Assembly: GCA_949987565.1 (NCBI GenBank)
Contig: OX465111.1
Location: forward strand, 901,001-965,000
Direction: 5' to 3'
DNA from: Luidia sarsii
Lineage: Eukaryota; Echinodermata; Asteroidea; Paxillosida; Luidiidae
Length of the DNA: 64,000 bases
The position numbers and the translations under genes were made by a program. Position 1 is the first letter of the stretch. Each line of letters begins with the position of its first letter. The notes below the pieces were generated by a model. The model searched no databases. It saw nothing but the letters and a program-made list of their open reading frames with translations, and was not told where the DNA came from. Shown in pieces: positions 1-9,790 of this stretch.

Positions 1-165
1 CAGGACTAGGGTTAGAGCTAAAGGTAGTGCTGGGTGGGCTAGGGTTCGGGCAAGTGTATATAGGTTTAGGGTTAGAGTTAGGGCTATGGTTAGAGCCGGG
101 GTTAGGGCCAGGGCTAGGGTTAGAGCTAGGGTAGGGCTAAGGGTAGGGCTAAGGTAAGGGTTTGC
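1..165. repeat. Degenerate TTAGGG/CTAGGG-like satellite
   Basis: The first 165 bases are an irregular run of variants of GGGTTAG, GGGCTAG and GGTTAGAG. It resembles a decayed interstitial telomere-type or G-rich minisatellite. It abuts the last visible CAP exon and lies in its next intron or 3' flank. It is too degenerate to call a chromosome end. Confidence 0.6.
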
Positions 166-177
166 TTTAAGCTAACT

Positions 178-398
178 TCAACTCCTCGGGCCTGCCTCCC
201 TACGCACCTTGGACGTCTGTGCCTCTCGAGGTGCGGGTCGGTAGCCGTCGGGACGCGGGAACACGTTCTCCTCGTAGCGTCCCACCACGTTGCCAGGGGG
301 CCGGTACTGCCCCACCACCAACACCTTGCCATCCTTGGTGATCGCCTTACCGATACCCAGCTCCTTCGATCCCTTCCACACCATCTGGGTGAAGTGAC
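178..398 (-). CDS. CAP domain 2, C-terminal exon
   Basis: The exon begins after acceptor CTGTAG and encodes GHFTQMVWKG, then ELGIG, GKVLVV and YRPPGN, the C-terminal half of a CAP domain. Two ends are possible. A good donor, CCAAG|GTGCGT, lies at 208 and would leave phase 0, matching the equivalent exon at 2389-2657. Otherwise the frame runs on to a TGA at 178-180. By analogy with the first domain I prefer splicing at 208, which implies that more protein, perhaps a third domain or tail, lies off the left edge. Confidence 0.8.
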
Positions 399-3300
399 CT
401 ACAGCCAGACAGGGACACGATCCTCAACAGTTAGAAAACCCAGCGTTCTGACTCAATGGCAAGACCTTTATACTCAAAGGCAAAACTATACACTTTACAG
501 GAGTAGACTACAAGGCAAACTGTGAAGATAAAACTGGAGATAGGAAGACTCCATGGATGTCTCACCTGTGCCACTGGCGAAGCCTGGCTTGTTGAAGTCG
601 TACTTGGCCAGTTCGCTGTACCACTGATCGCATGCCTCCTTGCCTGAAACAGTCAAGTGACACACGTCTTCCTCCAATAAACGCAATCCACCAAATGAAG
701 TCGTGTGCCCGGCAGTCTAAATGCGTTCAGATTATGCTAACATCAATTTACGCTCTTCTGCTGGGAACAAATTCCGTCTCGTCTGTTTTATGGTTGCTTA
801 CAATTAGTTGTTTACGTCACCATTGCGTAGTAATAATGTGAACACGGAATGTGGATAAGATTGAAGCGTGTACGAAATGGAATATATTAGGTCAATAAAA
901 GTGACCTTGATGACCTTCCTTTGACCTTATTCCCTTCTGTAAGACACCCAACAAGCCGGGTTTACACAACTGAAATGGACGGGCGGAAGTTCAACTGATT
1001 TGGATGAAATGATGGGCGTTCCAACCAAGGGAATGATCGACAATTTGGAGGTCTAAATTGGGATGTCGGCGGTAAATGGTTCTGACTGGCGCCCCCACCC
1101 CTGAAAAGTTAACTATTTAGGGATGGATGGCTAGGGTGGATAAGATTTGAAGATTTGCAGTGTGGAAATACTAAGTGACACATGTACATGTATATAAACT
1201 CTCAACGTTTCGAGTAGTGTGTACTCTGCCCGTCATCAGGAGACCAGTTGTCCTTGTCTTTGCTCGTGTGCCAACCTCGACAAATTCTTAAACCTGCGGT
1301 AACATTAATATTCATGATGTCTTTTGAATATTCATACGGAGCTTATTAACAAGGCATGATCTCACCGCCAACATTCTTCATGGATGCGAATTAAGCTTTG
1401 CATGTTTCAACCAATCTAAGATTGATTCATTTTTTTTTATTGAGTCGGTCGATAACTGCGCATGCGCGCTTACCCGAGTACTCGGTGGTGGCGGAGGAAT
1501 AGTGCATGGCCACGTTCTCGCCGATATCCGTCCGCTTGCTGTGCTCAAATAGGTCCTTCTTGGCCAGGTGCTCGACCCAGTCCTGGGCGCTCTTGCACAG
1601 GTCCTTGGACAGCACCAGCGACTCCACGCCATGCTTGGAGCGGTACTCGTTGTGGACGCTGAGGGCGTCCTTCTGGAACTGCCCCTGTTCCGACTTGGAC
1701 ACCTTGGTGTCGAGTTTCCCGTCTCCCTGACCCTTCTTCTTGAACCCAAACTGATGGCGAGAAACGGAAACGAATGAAATGGAAGCTGGGCATCTGACTA
1801 AATTCGGAGCACAAATAAAAAGGATTCATTCGAAGATTTGTTCCAATTTGGAAGATCGGGAAACATCGATGTCCACAGATTTCCTTCTAATTTACACAGT
1901 TTGTAGATAGTCACGATATAATCCTCATGTTGAAATCTTACGGTCTGGGATGCTGTACTTTTCGACAAATCTTCACTCAAACATCGAAAAATAGTTTATT
2001 ACTCGCGAGTAATAAACTATTTATTGCACTACATTTTTCTACTTTCTCAAATTGCCATTTGAGCTAAGGCCTCTTGTCAAAAAGATCATCGGTTGGGTAT
2101 CAGATAATTTGACCCGTCCGATGTCGTTTCCACCGGATAGCCATCGTGTATTTTGCACCCCAGAGTCCAGTACAATCGGCTTTCTACTGGGGGAAATGTT
2201 ATCGGTCGGATGAATTCAACCGGCACTCAACCGATGATCTTTTTGACAAGAGACCTAAAGCAATTTGCAGGATTTCTATTTTGGGATGTTTAATGGTTTA
2301 ACACACAAACTGTGGCAATCGTTGGACCTTTACCAATGTTGTATAGGGTCTTTAAGGTGATCAGTCGATGAGTACACCTCGGGCTCACCTTTCCCTTTCT
2401 CTCGCCGTCATCGCTGCTGCTTGAGCTCGTGGACCCGCGTCTCGCTCGGACCTCGTCTCTCTTGCCTCCCCCTGGTGGCTTGGCGTCCTTCGTGGCCTTG
2501 GCGCTGGTGCCCGGCGCGAACACGTTCTGCGCGAAGGTGCCCATCATGTTACCAGCGGGCCGGTAGTTGGCCACTACAAGGACCTTGCCATTGTCGGCTA
2601 CCGCTTTGCCGATGCCGAACTCCGTGGAGTCTGTCCAGACCACCTGGGTAAAGTGGCCTGCATTGAACCGCAGAGGAAGGGGTAGGGGAAGAGATAATGA
2701 TACAGACATGGGAGTCAGATGTGTATATAGGATTGGCAATTTCAATCCCGAACATTGTGGCAAAATCATGTAGCCGGCTCAGTCGTGGGTACTGAAATGC
2801 ATTATTGGAAAATCACAAAATTTCAGACGATTACGATCCTAGGAGGACCTTTGTCAGGGGCAGAATTAACTGGACAAAGAGATGACTTTTGTGTCAACAT
2901 GAAATTCAGCTCTTCTAAAATAATTCACAATTGACGAATTGTCATTAAATTCGTCGCAACGTGTCAATCAAAATGACCAAGGTTTAGCGTTACATGGGTC
3001 AATCTTTTCGATGGATCAAGTCAAAACTGATCGCTTGTGCTCAAGCGCTAACAGAAAGAGAAACCTCTAGATTCGGGTCATGGTAAAACTGGTCCATCAA
3101 CATCCCTCGTCATTTTAGTCAGCCCGTCTTTTCGGACGAAAAAAAAACCGTCCGTGGAAAATCATCCAAGATATAAGAAGCACAGACTAGCTAGTTCCAA
3201 GTTTCTATAGGCACGGTCCATATGCAATTCGATTGACTTTTCACGCATGAATAATGATAAACATTGGCCTATGCATGGTTGGACATTTTTACTCAGTCAA

Positions 3301-6300
3301 ACATCAAGCGTGTTGTCAAGCGACACCCTTAATGCCATGCATCCGTGTGCATAACTGAGTTGCTGCGTGATAATTTCTGTGATTCATCATTTATTGGTTT
3401 GAGTGGTCCTGTCTAGACATCCAAATATACTTGATTGAGAATCCTATGTTTAATATTGATACCGTTTACTTGTGTATGATACATATACTTGGCGGTGGTA
3501 TACTGTGTGGTTGATGAACACACGGTGATGTGTGCTGTGAAGACCGCGCATAAAACATGATCGGAGGCCCCCGGGAATGTGCATATTACACATAAATAGG
3601 TCTATGCGGATATGCATGGGCACGTGTGCATGAGTATGCACATGTACACATGTACATGTACACGGACAGGACATGTACATGTATGGGAGGGGTGCAGGCA
3701 TATCCTCCCACGGTAGCTAGGGAGTATAGTTTAACCATAACCAGACACCTAGTACCCCAGTAACCGTCAATGTTTAGACTGCTGTGATTGACATACGAGA
3801 GAAGACCAGTACATGTACAGGTACACGAGCTCGTATACATGTACATGTACATGATACAAGTACATGTACAGTACACGTACATGTACACTGTACGGTTACA
3901 TGTACAGATACACGTGCTCGTACAGTACACGTACACTGTTCGTGTACATGTACATGTACAGTACGTACGTGTACACGCGTACATGTACACACACATGTGT
4001 ACATGTAATGTACATGTACACACACAGGCGTACATGTACGTACATGTACGTGTGTACATGCACACGAAAGTGTACATGTACCCGTACGTGTACAAAATTA
4101 TGTACTGTACACGTACATGTACATGTACGTGTAAAGTACAAGTACATGTACACGTACATGTATGTACGTGTATGCACGTACATGTATGCACCCACGCACC
4201 ACATGTACAGTACATGTGCATGTGTACATGTACAGTACATGTGCAGTACATACATGTACTGTACTGCACGTAGCCCCCCCCCCGGCACTCTGCGCTCTTT
4301 GTACATAGGGCGACGTGCAGCTATAAAGGGCCCCGTGCCTTATTTGCATAATCAATTCATGAGGCCGCGCTGCGTGTACTGTACGTGTATGCCCCGCACT
4401 CGTGACCCTTAACCGCGAAGGATGGCTATGAATCATTCATATTGCATCGTGACGTGTAGGCCGCCCGTCATACACGATCCCTTACAAATATACCCTAAAA
4501 TTCCGTTTTTTGGCCAAGGTAGAAGGTAAAATATAAAAAATGTAGTATTGTTGCGTAGGGATTTTAACATTAATTCTAATTATAAACATAACATTTGATA
4601 TTTCTTTGAAATTTGATGTAATTTAAACTGCAACAGTTGACAACCATGGTAGTAATGTAGCATTGCTTGGTACTGGTCTTACTCGATCACCAAAATCAGT
4701 AAGATCATACTTTTAGGGATCATTTCTATAGTATGTATCTCCTTTCGCTATCGCACACTTGTACGGTGCGCCCAAACCACGATGACGAGTCACAGTGCTC
4801 CCCTCTGAGCGCGAAGCGGGTTGAGGGTATTGCTGTCATGGTAACCGCCCGACGCCATTGATGAACGTTCCTCCTCCCCTTTAGTGGGAGTAGGAGGAGG
4901 GGAACACATTCTGAGTGGTTTGCTTTTTTAATAAAACCAAAGAAAGAACCAAAAAACCCTGAACAACCAAACTGTACTTTCATGCAAGAATCCAGACGCA
5001 TGAGCCTCTGAAAAATTGTATTTCATTCATTGCAAATCAGTCTTGGAAGAAATCCCCGAGTAAGGAGTGCAACTACTGCACTCTTTCAACAATCGAACAC
5101 TCTTTCCACAATGATCCTTTATTCGGGAATAGGGCCTATATCCAACCAGGACAATCATCACTTCGATCAATTCTTACGAGCACCAGAACAGTAGAATGAA
5201 ACATTTCATCTCGTTTTTCCCATCATACAAATTCCAAATTATTGCAAGAAGATAATACACAAAATTCTAAAGGATGATGAATAACTAGATTTTATAATAT
5301 TCCAGATATCTCAGATGAAGAGCACTGGTACGTTAGTCCAGAAGTCTCGGGTTCAAGTCCCGGTCCAGTCAAAGTTTTATTTGCCAATTTTTCAATTTAA
5401 CAAAGTTATCTTAAAATTTAGTGGGCCTGACGTTTCGATCCTAGCAGGACCTTTCTCAAAAGAATGCCTTTGAGAAAGGTCCTGCTAGGATCGAAACTTC
5501 AGGCCCACTAAATTCTAAGATTTGGTAATTTTAGTCAGTAAGCAGTTTGCAACATTTTTGTATATCGCTTTAAACAAAGTTATCTGAGCTTTTTAACTTA
5601 AAATAGATATTCTAAAATTTGAAGACAGATCAATCGTCTGTCAATGGTTAAATGCTTCTGACTGGTGCCCCCAAGTAAAGATGAATCGTCAATAGTAGGG
5701 AGGTCGTCATCCAAGAGATGGTTGTGCACTGACCTGCGCTCATCTCCCACTTCGTGTAAATCATTAATTGCTAATCCAATCAATCATTCAATAGATTCCC
5801 CAGCCACCTTCCCCTTTTCCTTCTCTTCTGTTTGGACGACATTGAAATAAACAACGAGAAGGCCTCACAGACCCACTATGATTGAGGCCAAACATTCAAC
5901 CAGATTTTGAAGGCGGCCAACGGACCAGACTGACTGACAGTCTACTTACCGGTTCCCGACTGGAACCCCGTCGAGTTGAAATTGTACTTCTGGATCTCAG
6001 AATACCACATGTCGGTCGCTTGTTGACCTGTCGACGAAAAAAAAAACACACCCCACAATTTCAGTAAAGATACTGCTTTGAATTGTTATCACTGTTATCA
6101 CTGATTGAAAGATCAGTAAATCTATATGCTGTTTATTAAAACTATTTTTTGAATTGTTTGGTTCAAAGTAAATTACTGCTTATTCTCTGGTACAAATAAT
6201 TGGTTCCTATCTTCAGAGACTTAATTAATTTAATATTATCATCTGATGATTATTTCACTTTCATGTCATTTTTCAACTCAAACGTCAAGCTTTTCTGCTT

Positions 6301-7861
6301 GTTGCTTTACCGTGTATGTTATTATATTAACTTAATCTATCTCTCCAGGGAGCCTGTACCAGACAAGCCTTGCTTCTTACGGGCTCCCCGAATATCAATA
6401 TATTTGCTTTGATAGACTAATATTTTTTTTTGGATCATGTCATGTAACTTTTTGAAACTGCTTTTATCATTTGATATTCGAATAAAGTCAATTCAATAAG
6501 ATACCACAAAACGTCTTACCATTCAGTGCCCTCAGGTCTGCAAAGGAATTTCTCAAGTTTTGAAAGTCCGGAAATTGGGCACTTTTGCGAATGGCGTAAC
6601 CCCCTGCCCCTTTAACCCAGTCAATCCAAGACTGTTTACGAAATGAAGGCTTAGGCTCGGGCCTAGGCTTCGATCATATTTCTCTTACCCGTCATAATAT
6701 CAAAGGCATCTAGAAACAAGTGTTTGGCCCCAGTTTCTTGGTGAATACTCTGTACTTATCAAGCCAGCAAACCTTCAAATTCGGCAGCAAACCTCAACCT
6801 GGATTCTAAGGTTTTGTCAGACGCAGACGAAGCCTGAGCCTAAGCCTGATCCAAGGACTCTTAAAGGGCCTATTATGTCTGGTAAAAGCCTTTAGTATTA
6901 CATCTCTTTTGTTGATTACCTGAGAAGCTGGAACTCTGGGAGCTGAAACTCATGGCAATGTTTTCGCCGAAGTCTCTGTTGCTGCTGTGGCTGAAGGAGT
7001 TGGAGGTGGCCAGGTGATTGGCCCACTTCTGCGCGTGCGCGTTGAGGTCGTCATTGAGCTTGAGCGGACGGGCGCCATGTTTTTCTCGGTATCTTGAGAA
7101 AGAGTGAGATGTGTATATAAAGAGAGAGATGTGTGAGAGAGAGAGAGAGGGGGGAGAGAGAGAGAGGGAGAGAGAGATGTGAGAGAGGGAGAGAGAGAGA
7201 GAGAAAGAGAGAGAGAGGGAGAGGGAGAGAGAGATGTGTGAGAGAGAGAGAGAGAGGGGGAGAGAGAGAGAGAGAGAGAGAGAGATGTGAGAGAGGGAGA
7301 GAGAGAGAGAAAGAGAGAGAGGGAGAGAGGGGGATGGAGAGAGAGAGGGGAAGAGAGTGAGAGATAGCGGAAAGGACAAGGAAGGGAGAGGTAGAGGGGG
7401 AGGGAGAAGAAGGGGAGGGGGAAGGGAGAGAGAAGGAAGGGGAGGGGAAGAGAGGGAAGAGAGAGAGAGGGGGGATGGAAAGAGAGAGAGGGGGGTGGAG
7501 AGAGAGAGAGAGAGGGGGGATGGAGAGAGAGGGGGAAGAGAGTGAGAGATAGTGAAAGGAGAAGGAGAGGTAGAGGGGGAGAAGAAGGGGAGGGGGAAAG
7601 GGAGAGGGAAGGAAGGGGGAGGGGAAGAGAGGGAAGAGAGGGAGAGAGGGGAGAGGGAGAGAGGGATTGAGAGGGGCCCTATAGCAGAATCGTTCAATCT
7701 GTCTCAAGGGTCATGACGGAAACTGAACGGCGGGCCATCTAATATTCCGGTGATTTGATTGATTTGAATGATTTGATCTTACTTGTTGTGTGCCGAGAGA
7801 GCCTCCTTCTGGAACGTCTTCTGGTCGGCCTTCTTCCTGAACATCTCGGGGTCGCTTGCTT
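178..7861 (-). CDS. Tandem-CAP-domain protein, GAPR-1/GLIPR2-like (partial, 7 exons visible)
   Basis: CAP/SCP superfamily protein; biochemical role not known here. Exons in coding order are 7861-7783, 7092-6920, 6027-5950, 2657-2389, 1750-1474, 643-566 and 398 to 208 or 178. Every junction has AG/GT sites and the reading frame is kept across all of them. The first four exons form CAP domain 1 and the last three form domain 2. Each domain has the CAP signature GHFTQ(V/M)VW, a GEN(I/V)A motif, a YRPxGN block, and the four tetrad residues (His in FSHS/FEHS, Glu in GEN, Glu in EFGIG/ELGIG, His in GHFTQ). Cysteines are few, and the disulphide pattern of secreted CRISP/venom CAPs is absent, which favours the intracellular GAPR-1 subgroup. 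A Lys/Ser-rich linker joins the domains. The first exon starts mid-codon, so the 5' end lies off to the right and was not found. Confidence 0.85.
566..643 (-). CDS. CAP domain 2, middle exon
   Basis: A 78-bp exon between acceptor GTTTCAG and donor ACAG|GTGAG. It encodes KEACDQWYSELAKYDF and ends in SGTG, the segment just before the GHFTQ motif. It has the same length and phase as the paralogous exon at 5950-6027, which supports domain duplication together with its introns. Confidence 0.85.
1474..1750 (-). CDS. CAP domain 2, N-terminal exon with linker
   Basis: The exon starts after acceptor CATCAG in phase 0 and ends at donor CTCGG|GTAAGC. It encodes a basic linker (FGFKKKGQGDGK), then FQKDALSVHNEYRSKHG, a helix with KSAQDWVEHLA, and FEHSKRTDIGENVAMHY, which contributes the first His and Glu of the CAP tetrad. 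In domain 1 the same region is split over two exons (7783-7861 and 6920-7092), so one intron was lost here or gained there. Confidence 0.87.
1845..2357. mobile_element. piggyBac-type (TTAA) MITE, interrupted copy
   Basis: Homologous to the complete copies at 39779-40120 and 52031-52387: same internal blocks (TTTATTACTCGCGAGTAATAAAC palindrome region near 1990, TTTAATGGTTTAACACACAAA near 2290) and a TTTAA right end. The left terminus is degraded. A Harbinger-type MITE is nested at 2068-2255. Confidence 0.7.
2068..2255. mobile_element. Harbinger-type MITE (TAA target site), copy 1
   Basis: A 188-bp element with inverted ends GGCCTCTTGTC and GACAAGAGACC, flanked by TAA on both sides. A second near-identical copy, also with TAA flanks, is at 52877-53065. 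A TWA target duplication with GGC-starting ends is typical of PIF/Harbinger elements. It is non-coding and inserted inside another MITE. Confidence 0.75.
2389..2657 (-). CDS. CAP domain 1, C-terminal exon with Ser/Lys-rich linker
   Basis: The exon runs from acceptor AATGCAG to donor AAAG|GTGAGC, 269 bp, ending in phase 0. It encodes GHFTQVVWTDSTEFGIGKA, GKVLVVANYRPAGN and FAQNVFAPG, which complete CAP domain 1. A charged, Gly/Ser-rich linker (KPPGGGKRDE, then STSSSSSDDGERKGK) leads to domain 2. Tetrad residues Glu (EFGIG) and His (GHFTQ) are present. Confidence 0.88.
2658..3589. other. CAP intron, no gene seen
   Basis: AT-rich intronic sequence. The only recognisable item is a degraded Penelope-tail motif near 2830-2870 (a GATCCTAGGAGGACCTTTG-like string). 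No exon or RNA gene was found. Confidence 0.5.
3590..4275. repeat. TGTACA/ACATGTAC palindromic satellite
   Basis: About 650 bp built almost entirely from the self-complementary strings TGTACA, ACATGT and GTACGTAC with small variations. It is an alternating purine-pyrimidine tract that can fold back on itself at almost any point. Long open frames on both strands here are artefacts of the repeat. Confidence 0.9.
4415..4700 (+). repeat. Duplicated 5' flank of U3 gene, copy 1
   Basis: About 285 bp upstream of the first U3 gene match the flank of the third copy (about 32965-33252), including ATTCCG(T/C)TTTTTGGCCAAGGT and the block just before the gene. The locus was therefore duplicated as DNA with its promoter, not copied from RNA. 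Confidence 0.75.
4633..4687 (+). promoter_or_regulatory. Candidate snRNA-type promoter (PSE region) of U3 copy 1
   Basis: A block of about 55 bp ending about 13 bp before the U3 start is identical in copies 1 and 3, while the sequence on either side has diverged. This is where metazoan U-RNA genes carry the proximal sequence element. The call is inferred from position and conservation. Confidence 0.55.
4701..4920 (+). ncRNA. U3: U3 small nucleolar RNA gene, copy 1
   Basis: U3 is the box C/D snoRNA that guides early 18S pre-rRNA processing in the nucleolar SSU processome. Recognised from the conserved 5' domain (GGGATCATTTCTATAG at 4715-4730), the GAGCGCGAAGC box B/C region at 4807-4817, CCATTGATGAACGTTC containing box C TGATGA at 4859-4864, a GC-rich 3' stem, and box D CTGA at 4911-4914 followed by GTGGT. 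The length of 220 nt fits metazoan U3. It is antisense to the CAP gene in the intron between exons 2389-2657 and 5950-6027. An A-rich string about 10-30 bp downstream may be the 3' box. The promoter-like block is present, so this copy may be active. Confidence 0.93.
5301..5370 (+). repeat. tRNA-derived SINE head (fragment)
   Basis: It contains a degenerate A box (CTCAGATGAAGAGCACTGG), a B box (GGGTTCAAGTCCC) and a tRNA-like 3' end (GGTCCAGTC), then a T/A-rich tail. The 5' acceptor strand does not pair and the anticodon loop is nine bases, so this is a SINE piece, not a tRNA gene. It is related to the element at 28444-28519. Confidence 0.6.
5412..5572. mobile_element. Inverted pair of Penelope-like tails with 13-bp TSD
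   Basis: Two copies of the Penelope-like tail meet head to head. The left is on the minus strand (5412 to about 5466) and the right on the plus strand (about 5465-5572). The whole unit is bounded by a perfect 13-bp direct repeat, AACAAAGTTATCT, at 5399-5411 and 5573-5585. Each arm carries the hammerhead-like motif (GGTCCTGCTAGGATC followed by GAAAC). The same architecture occurs at 30413-32802 and 40775-40917. Confidence 0.85.
5950..6027 (-). CDS. CAP domain 1, middle exon
   Basis: A 78-bp exon from acceptor CGACAG to donor GAACCG|GTAAGTA. It encodes GQQATDMWYSEIQKYNF and ends in SGTG. It is equivalent in length, phase and position to the exon at 566-643 of domain 2. Confidence 0.87.
6290..6500 (+). 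mobile_element. Possible LINE 3' end fragment
   Basis: A non-coding segment with CAGGGAGCCTGTACCAGAC, then TTACGGGCTCCCC, and a tail ending AATAAAGTCAATTCAATAAG. This pattern looks like the 3' end of a CR1/L2-type non-LTR element. No open frame remains. The assignment is by general resemblance only. Confidence 0.4.
6640..6862. mobile_element. GGCTTAGGCTCGGGC-end MITE, copy 1
   Basis: A palindromic-ended element with ends like GAAGGCTTAGGCTCGGGC and GAAGCCTGAGCCTAAGCCTG. Internal blocks (AGAAACAAGTGTTTGG, TTCTTGGTGAATACT, ATTCGGCAGCAAACC) recur at 25140-25475, 28930-29135, 35206-35430 and 39751-40335. The superfamily is not identified. Confidence 0.65.
6920..7092 (-). CDS. CAP domain 1 exon with GENIA motif
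   Basis: The exon starts after acceptor TTTCTCAAG and ends at donor CTCAG|GTAATC. It encodes YREKHGARPLKLNDDLN, AQKWANHLA and FSHSSNRDFGENIAMSF, so it supplies the first His and first Glu of the tetrad. The long purine tract at 7100-7680 reads as a CT tract on this strand and supplies the acceptor's polypyrimidine tract. Confidence 0.9.
7100..7680. repeat. (GA)n purine tract in CAP intron
   Basis: About 580 bp of GAGAGA and GGGAGA with almost no pyrimidines on the plus strand, interspersed with ATGTGTGAGAG units. It fills most of the intron between exons 6920-7092 and 7783-7861. Ser/Leu-rich open frames here are not genes. Confidence 0.92.
7783..7861 (-). CDS. CAP domain 1, first visible exon
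   Basis: A 79-bp exon from acceptor TTTTTCAG to donor CAACAA|GTAAGA. It encodes ASDPEMFRKKADQKTF and QKEALSAHN; the split Lys codon joins to YREKHG in the next exon. It begins two bases into a codon, so at least one upstream exon is missing from my model. Confidence 0.85.
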
Positions 7862-8599
7862 CTGAAAAACGAGTCAAATAAACTTGCCGTAAATGCCAGA
7901 TTCTACTCATCTTCAGCCTAGCCTCCAGCCGATTTCATCATAAAACACGGAAAAGGGATGATGCTTCTATCTCACCATGGACTTGTGGATGTGAATAAAA
8001 AACCGACAATTTCTTCAACAATGAGCTGTGTGGAATGTACTGCAAACATTAGCATATGGTACTGTTTGTGATAAATTGAGAACGAACAGCGCAGTGCAAA
8101 ACTTGTAATTTTATTTTTCGGATACTCGTATGTTGCTGTATATTCTGTCTGTGCCATAGTAACCCTGCAGATTCAAAGACCATTGTTTCGTTATTATTTC
8201 AAACTAATTCCAAATTCTTCCTCTCCACTGTGGATTTCTGGACCTTGATCGAAGCACTTGAGCTTGCTGTCTCGTCACATTCCTTGTATTTCCCACGGCT
8301 CCCAAGAACCACCTTCCGTAAGAAGAATCAACAAGCATAATCACTGTACTCCACACAATATCATCGAGGCGATGATTGTGTGGACTAAAGTGATAATTCA
8401 TGACATACATCAGTAGTGTGGGAGATAATACACGAGATATGTCGGTGACAATGAAGTCATCGAACTTGTAAAACAATCATTTTCGATTTAGAATGACAAT
8501 CGACTGCAAGAGCCGTTAAAAACAAAAAGATTGGCACGAGAAGTCGGTCGGATGTGTACAATGGAATTCCAATCGAACCACGACAACGTCTGTTGGTAG

Positions 8600-8680
8600 A
8601 GAGCCCGACATTTCGAACTCAACAAGACTTTTCTCAAAGGCAAAGGTCCTCCTGTGATCGAGACTTCGAGGGGGGGGGGG
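8600..8680. repeat. Degenerate inverted pair of Penelope-like tail motifs
   Basis: A minus-oriented CATTTCGAACTCAACAAGAC followed by TTTTCTCAAAGGCAAAGGTCC and a plus-oriented GTGATCGAGACTTCGAGG. This is a decayed version of the head-to-head tail arrangement seen at 5412-5572. Confidence 0.5.
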
Positions 8681-8781
8681 TGTCTTCGTTATTTCATCCA
8701 TTGGAAGACAATTTTTTTTTATTGCTTGTCTAAAATTACTTTTGATTCTTGGGGGAGGCGGCCACAAAATGACTGGATAAA

Positions 8782-9030
8782 TGTGACCCGGCACAACGAC
8801 ATGAGGAATATCCCACCAAAACACCTTTTGAGTAAACAACACCTGAAGTTAAAGTATCTTCAAAATTCGATCACAAATCAATTTTTTTTTTTTTTTTCGG
8901 AAATTTTAAGTATTAGAGGATATTATATTTTGATATCATTTGAAAGCTAATGGTATACTCTTTCACATCATTAGAAAACCTCAAAATCTTAAAAGTGGGG
9001 TTATTCCTCATTATGCTGTGCCGGGTCACA
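8782..9030. mobile_element. GTGACCCGGCAC-end MITE, copy 1
   Basis: A 249-bp element with inverted ends TGTGACCCGGCACA and TGTGCCGGGTCACA and an AT-rich interior. Further copies are at 34633-34887, 46823-47074 and 53512-53764. The last two are flanked by TA, as expected for Tc1/mariner-type insertion. Confidence 0.8.
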
Positions 9031-9539
9031 TTATTAGATGGAAGAGCGCCATTCATATTTTCTTTCATCTTTTCACAAATTGCATCTTCAGATCTTAGCT
9101 TATGAATGAAATTCCCTCCTTTTCTATAATACAAGGTTCACAAGAAACCACCGGTGGTTTCACAGCATACATTATTAATGAATGTCCAGTCGTGGGCGGA
9201 GTGTGGGTTGTTAATATTGACCGATCCCTCGCTCTGTAGATAATTAACTCATACTACCTCGATGACAGATCACCGGGTCAAAGGTCGTCCGTTTTGTTCG
9301 GGGGACCGATATGAACGGCATGCATGCCTCAATGGCTCGCACGATAATCAATGCTGAACACCCTACATTCCTGTAGCCCTACACAAACGAGGTTGTTAGC
9401 TCATCCAAGCGATTCGTATACCTTTCTTTTTAATTTGAACATTGTTCTAGCGATTAAGCAGCGCACAGATGATTGGTCAAGCCTACATCATATAGTCACG
9501 AAGGGTAGGCCTAAGCCTAATATGCTAATAGACCAATTG

Positions 9540-9790
9540 CGTGAACACTGTTTACATGCCATCACGTGAGTTATAGAGGGTAGTTTTTCATCTCATTTGG
9601 CACAGAGCAGCGATGGAAATGTACAAAGAAGAATGTGGACAATATGATAGTCTTCTTTGGTCATTTCCACTCCTGTTCTGCACCAAATGAGCTGCAAAAA
9701 ATACCCACAATAAGTCACGTATAAACATTGGTCGCGCAATCGGTCTATCCTAACCGTGAACTGATTTTCAGCGCTGACAGGATCAACCTG
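9540..9790. repeat. Interspersed repeat shared with 47930-48150
   Basis: It contains ATTTGGCACAGAGCAGCGAT and, in inverted form, TTCTGCACCAAATGAG, with CACGT near both ends. The same block is at 47930-48150. It is a non-coding, inverted-repeat element of unknown class. Confidence 0.6.

Noticed and set aside
1..165. Telomere at the window edge
   Set aside because: The G-rich units are too irregular (GGGTTAG, GGGCTAG, GGTTAGAG mixed) and a gene continues beyond; interstitial repeat at most.
4726..5001. Conserved open frame (also at 29710-29925 and 33278-33493)
   Set aside because: It is conserved because it is antisense to the U3 snoRNA genes; there is no sign of coding.
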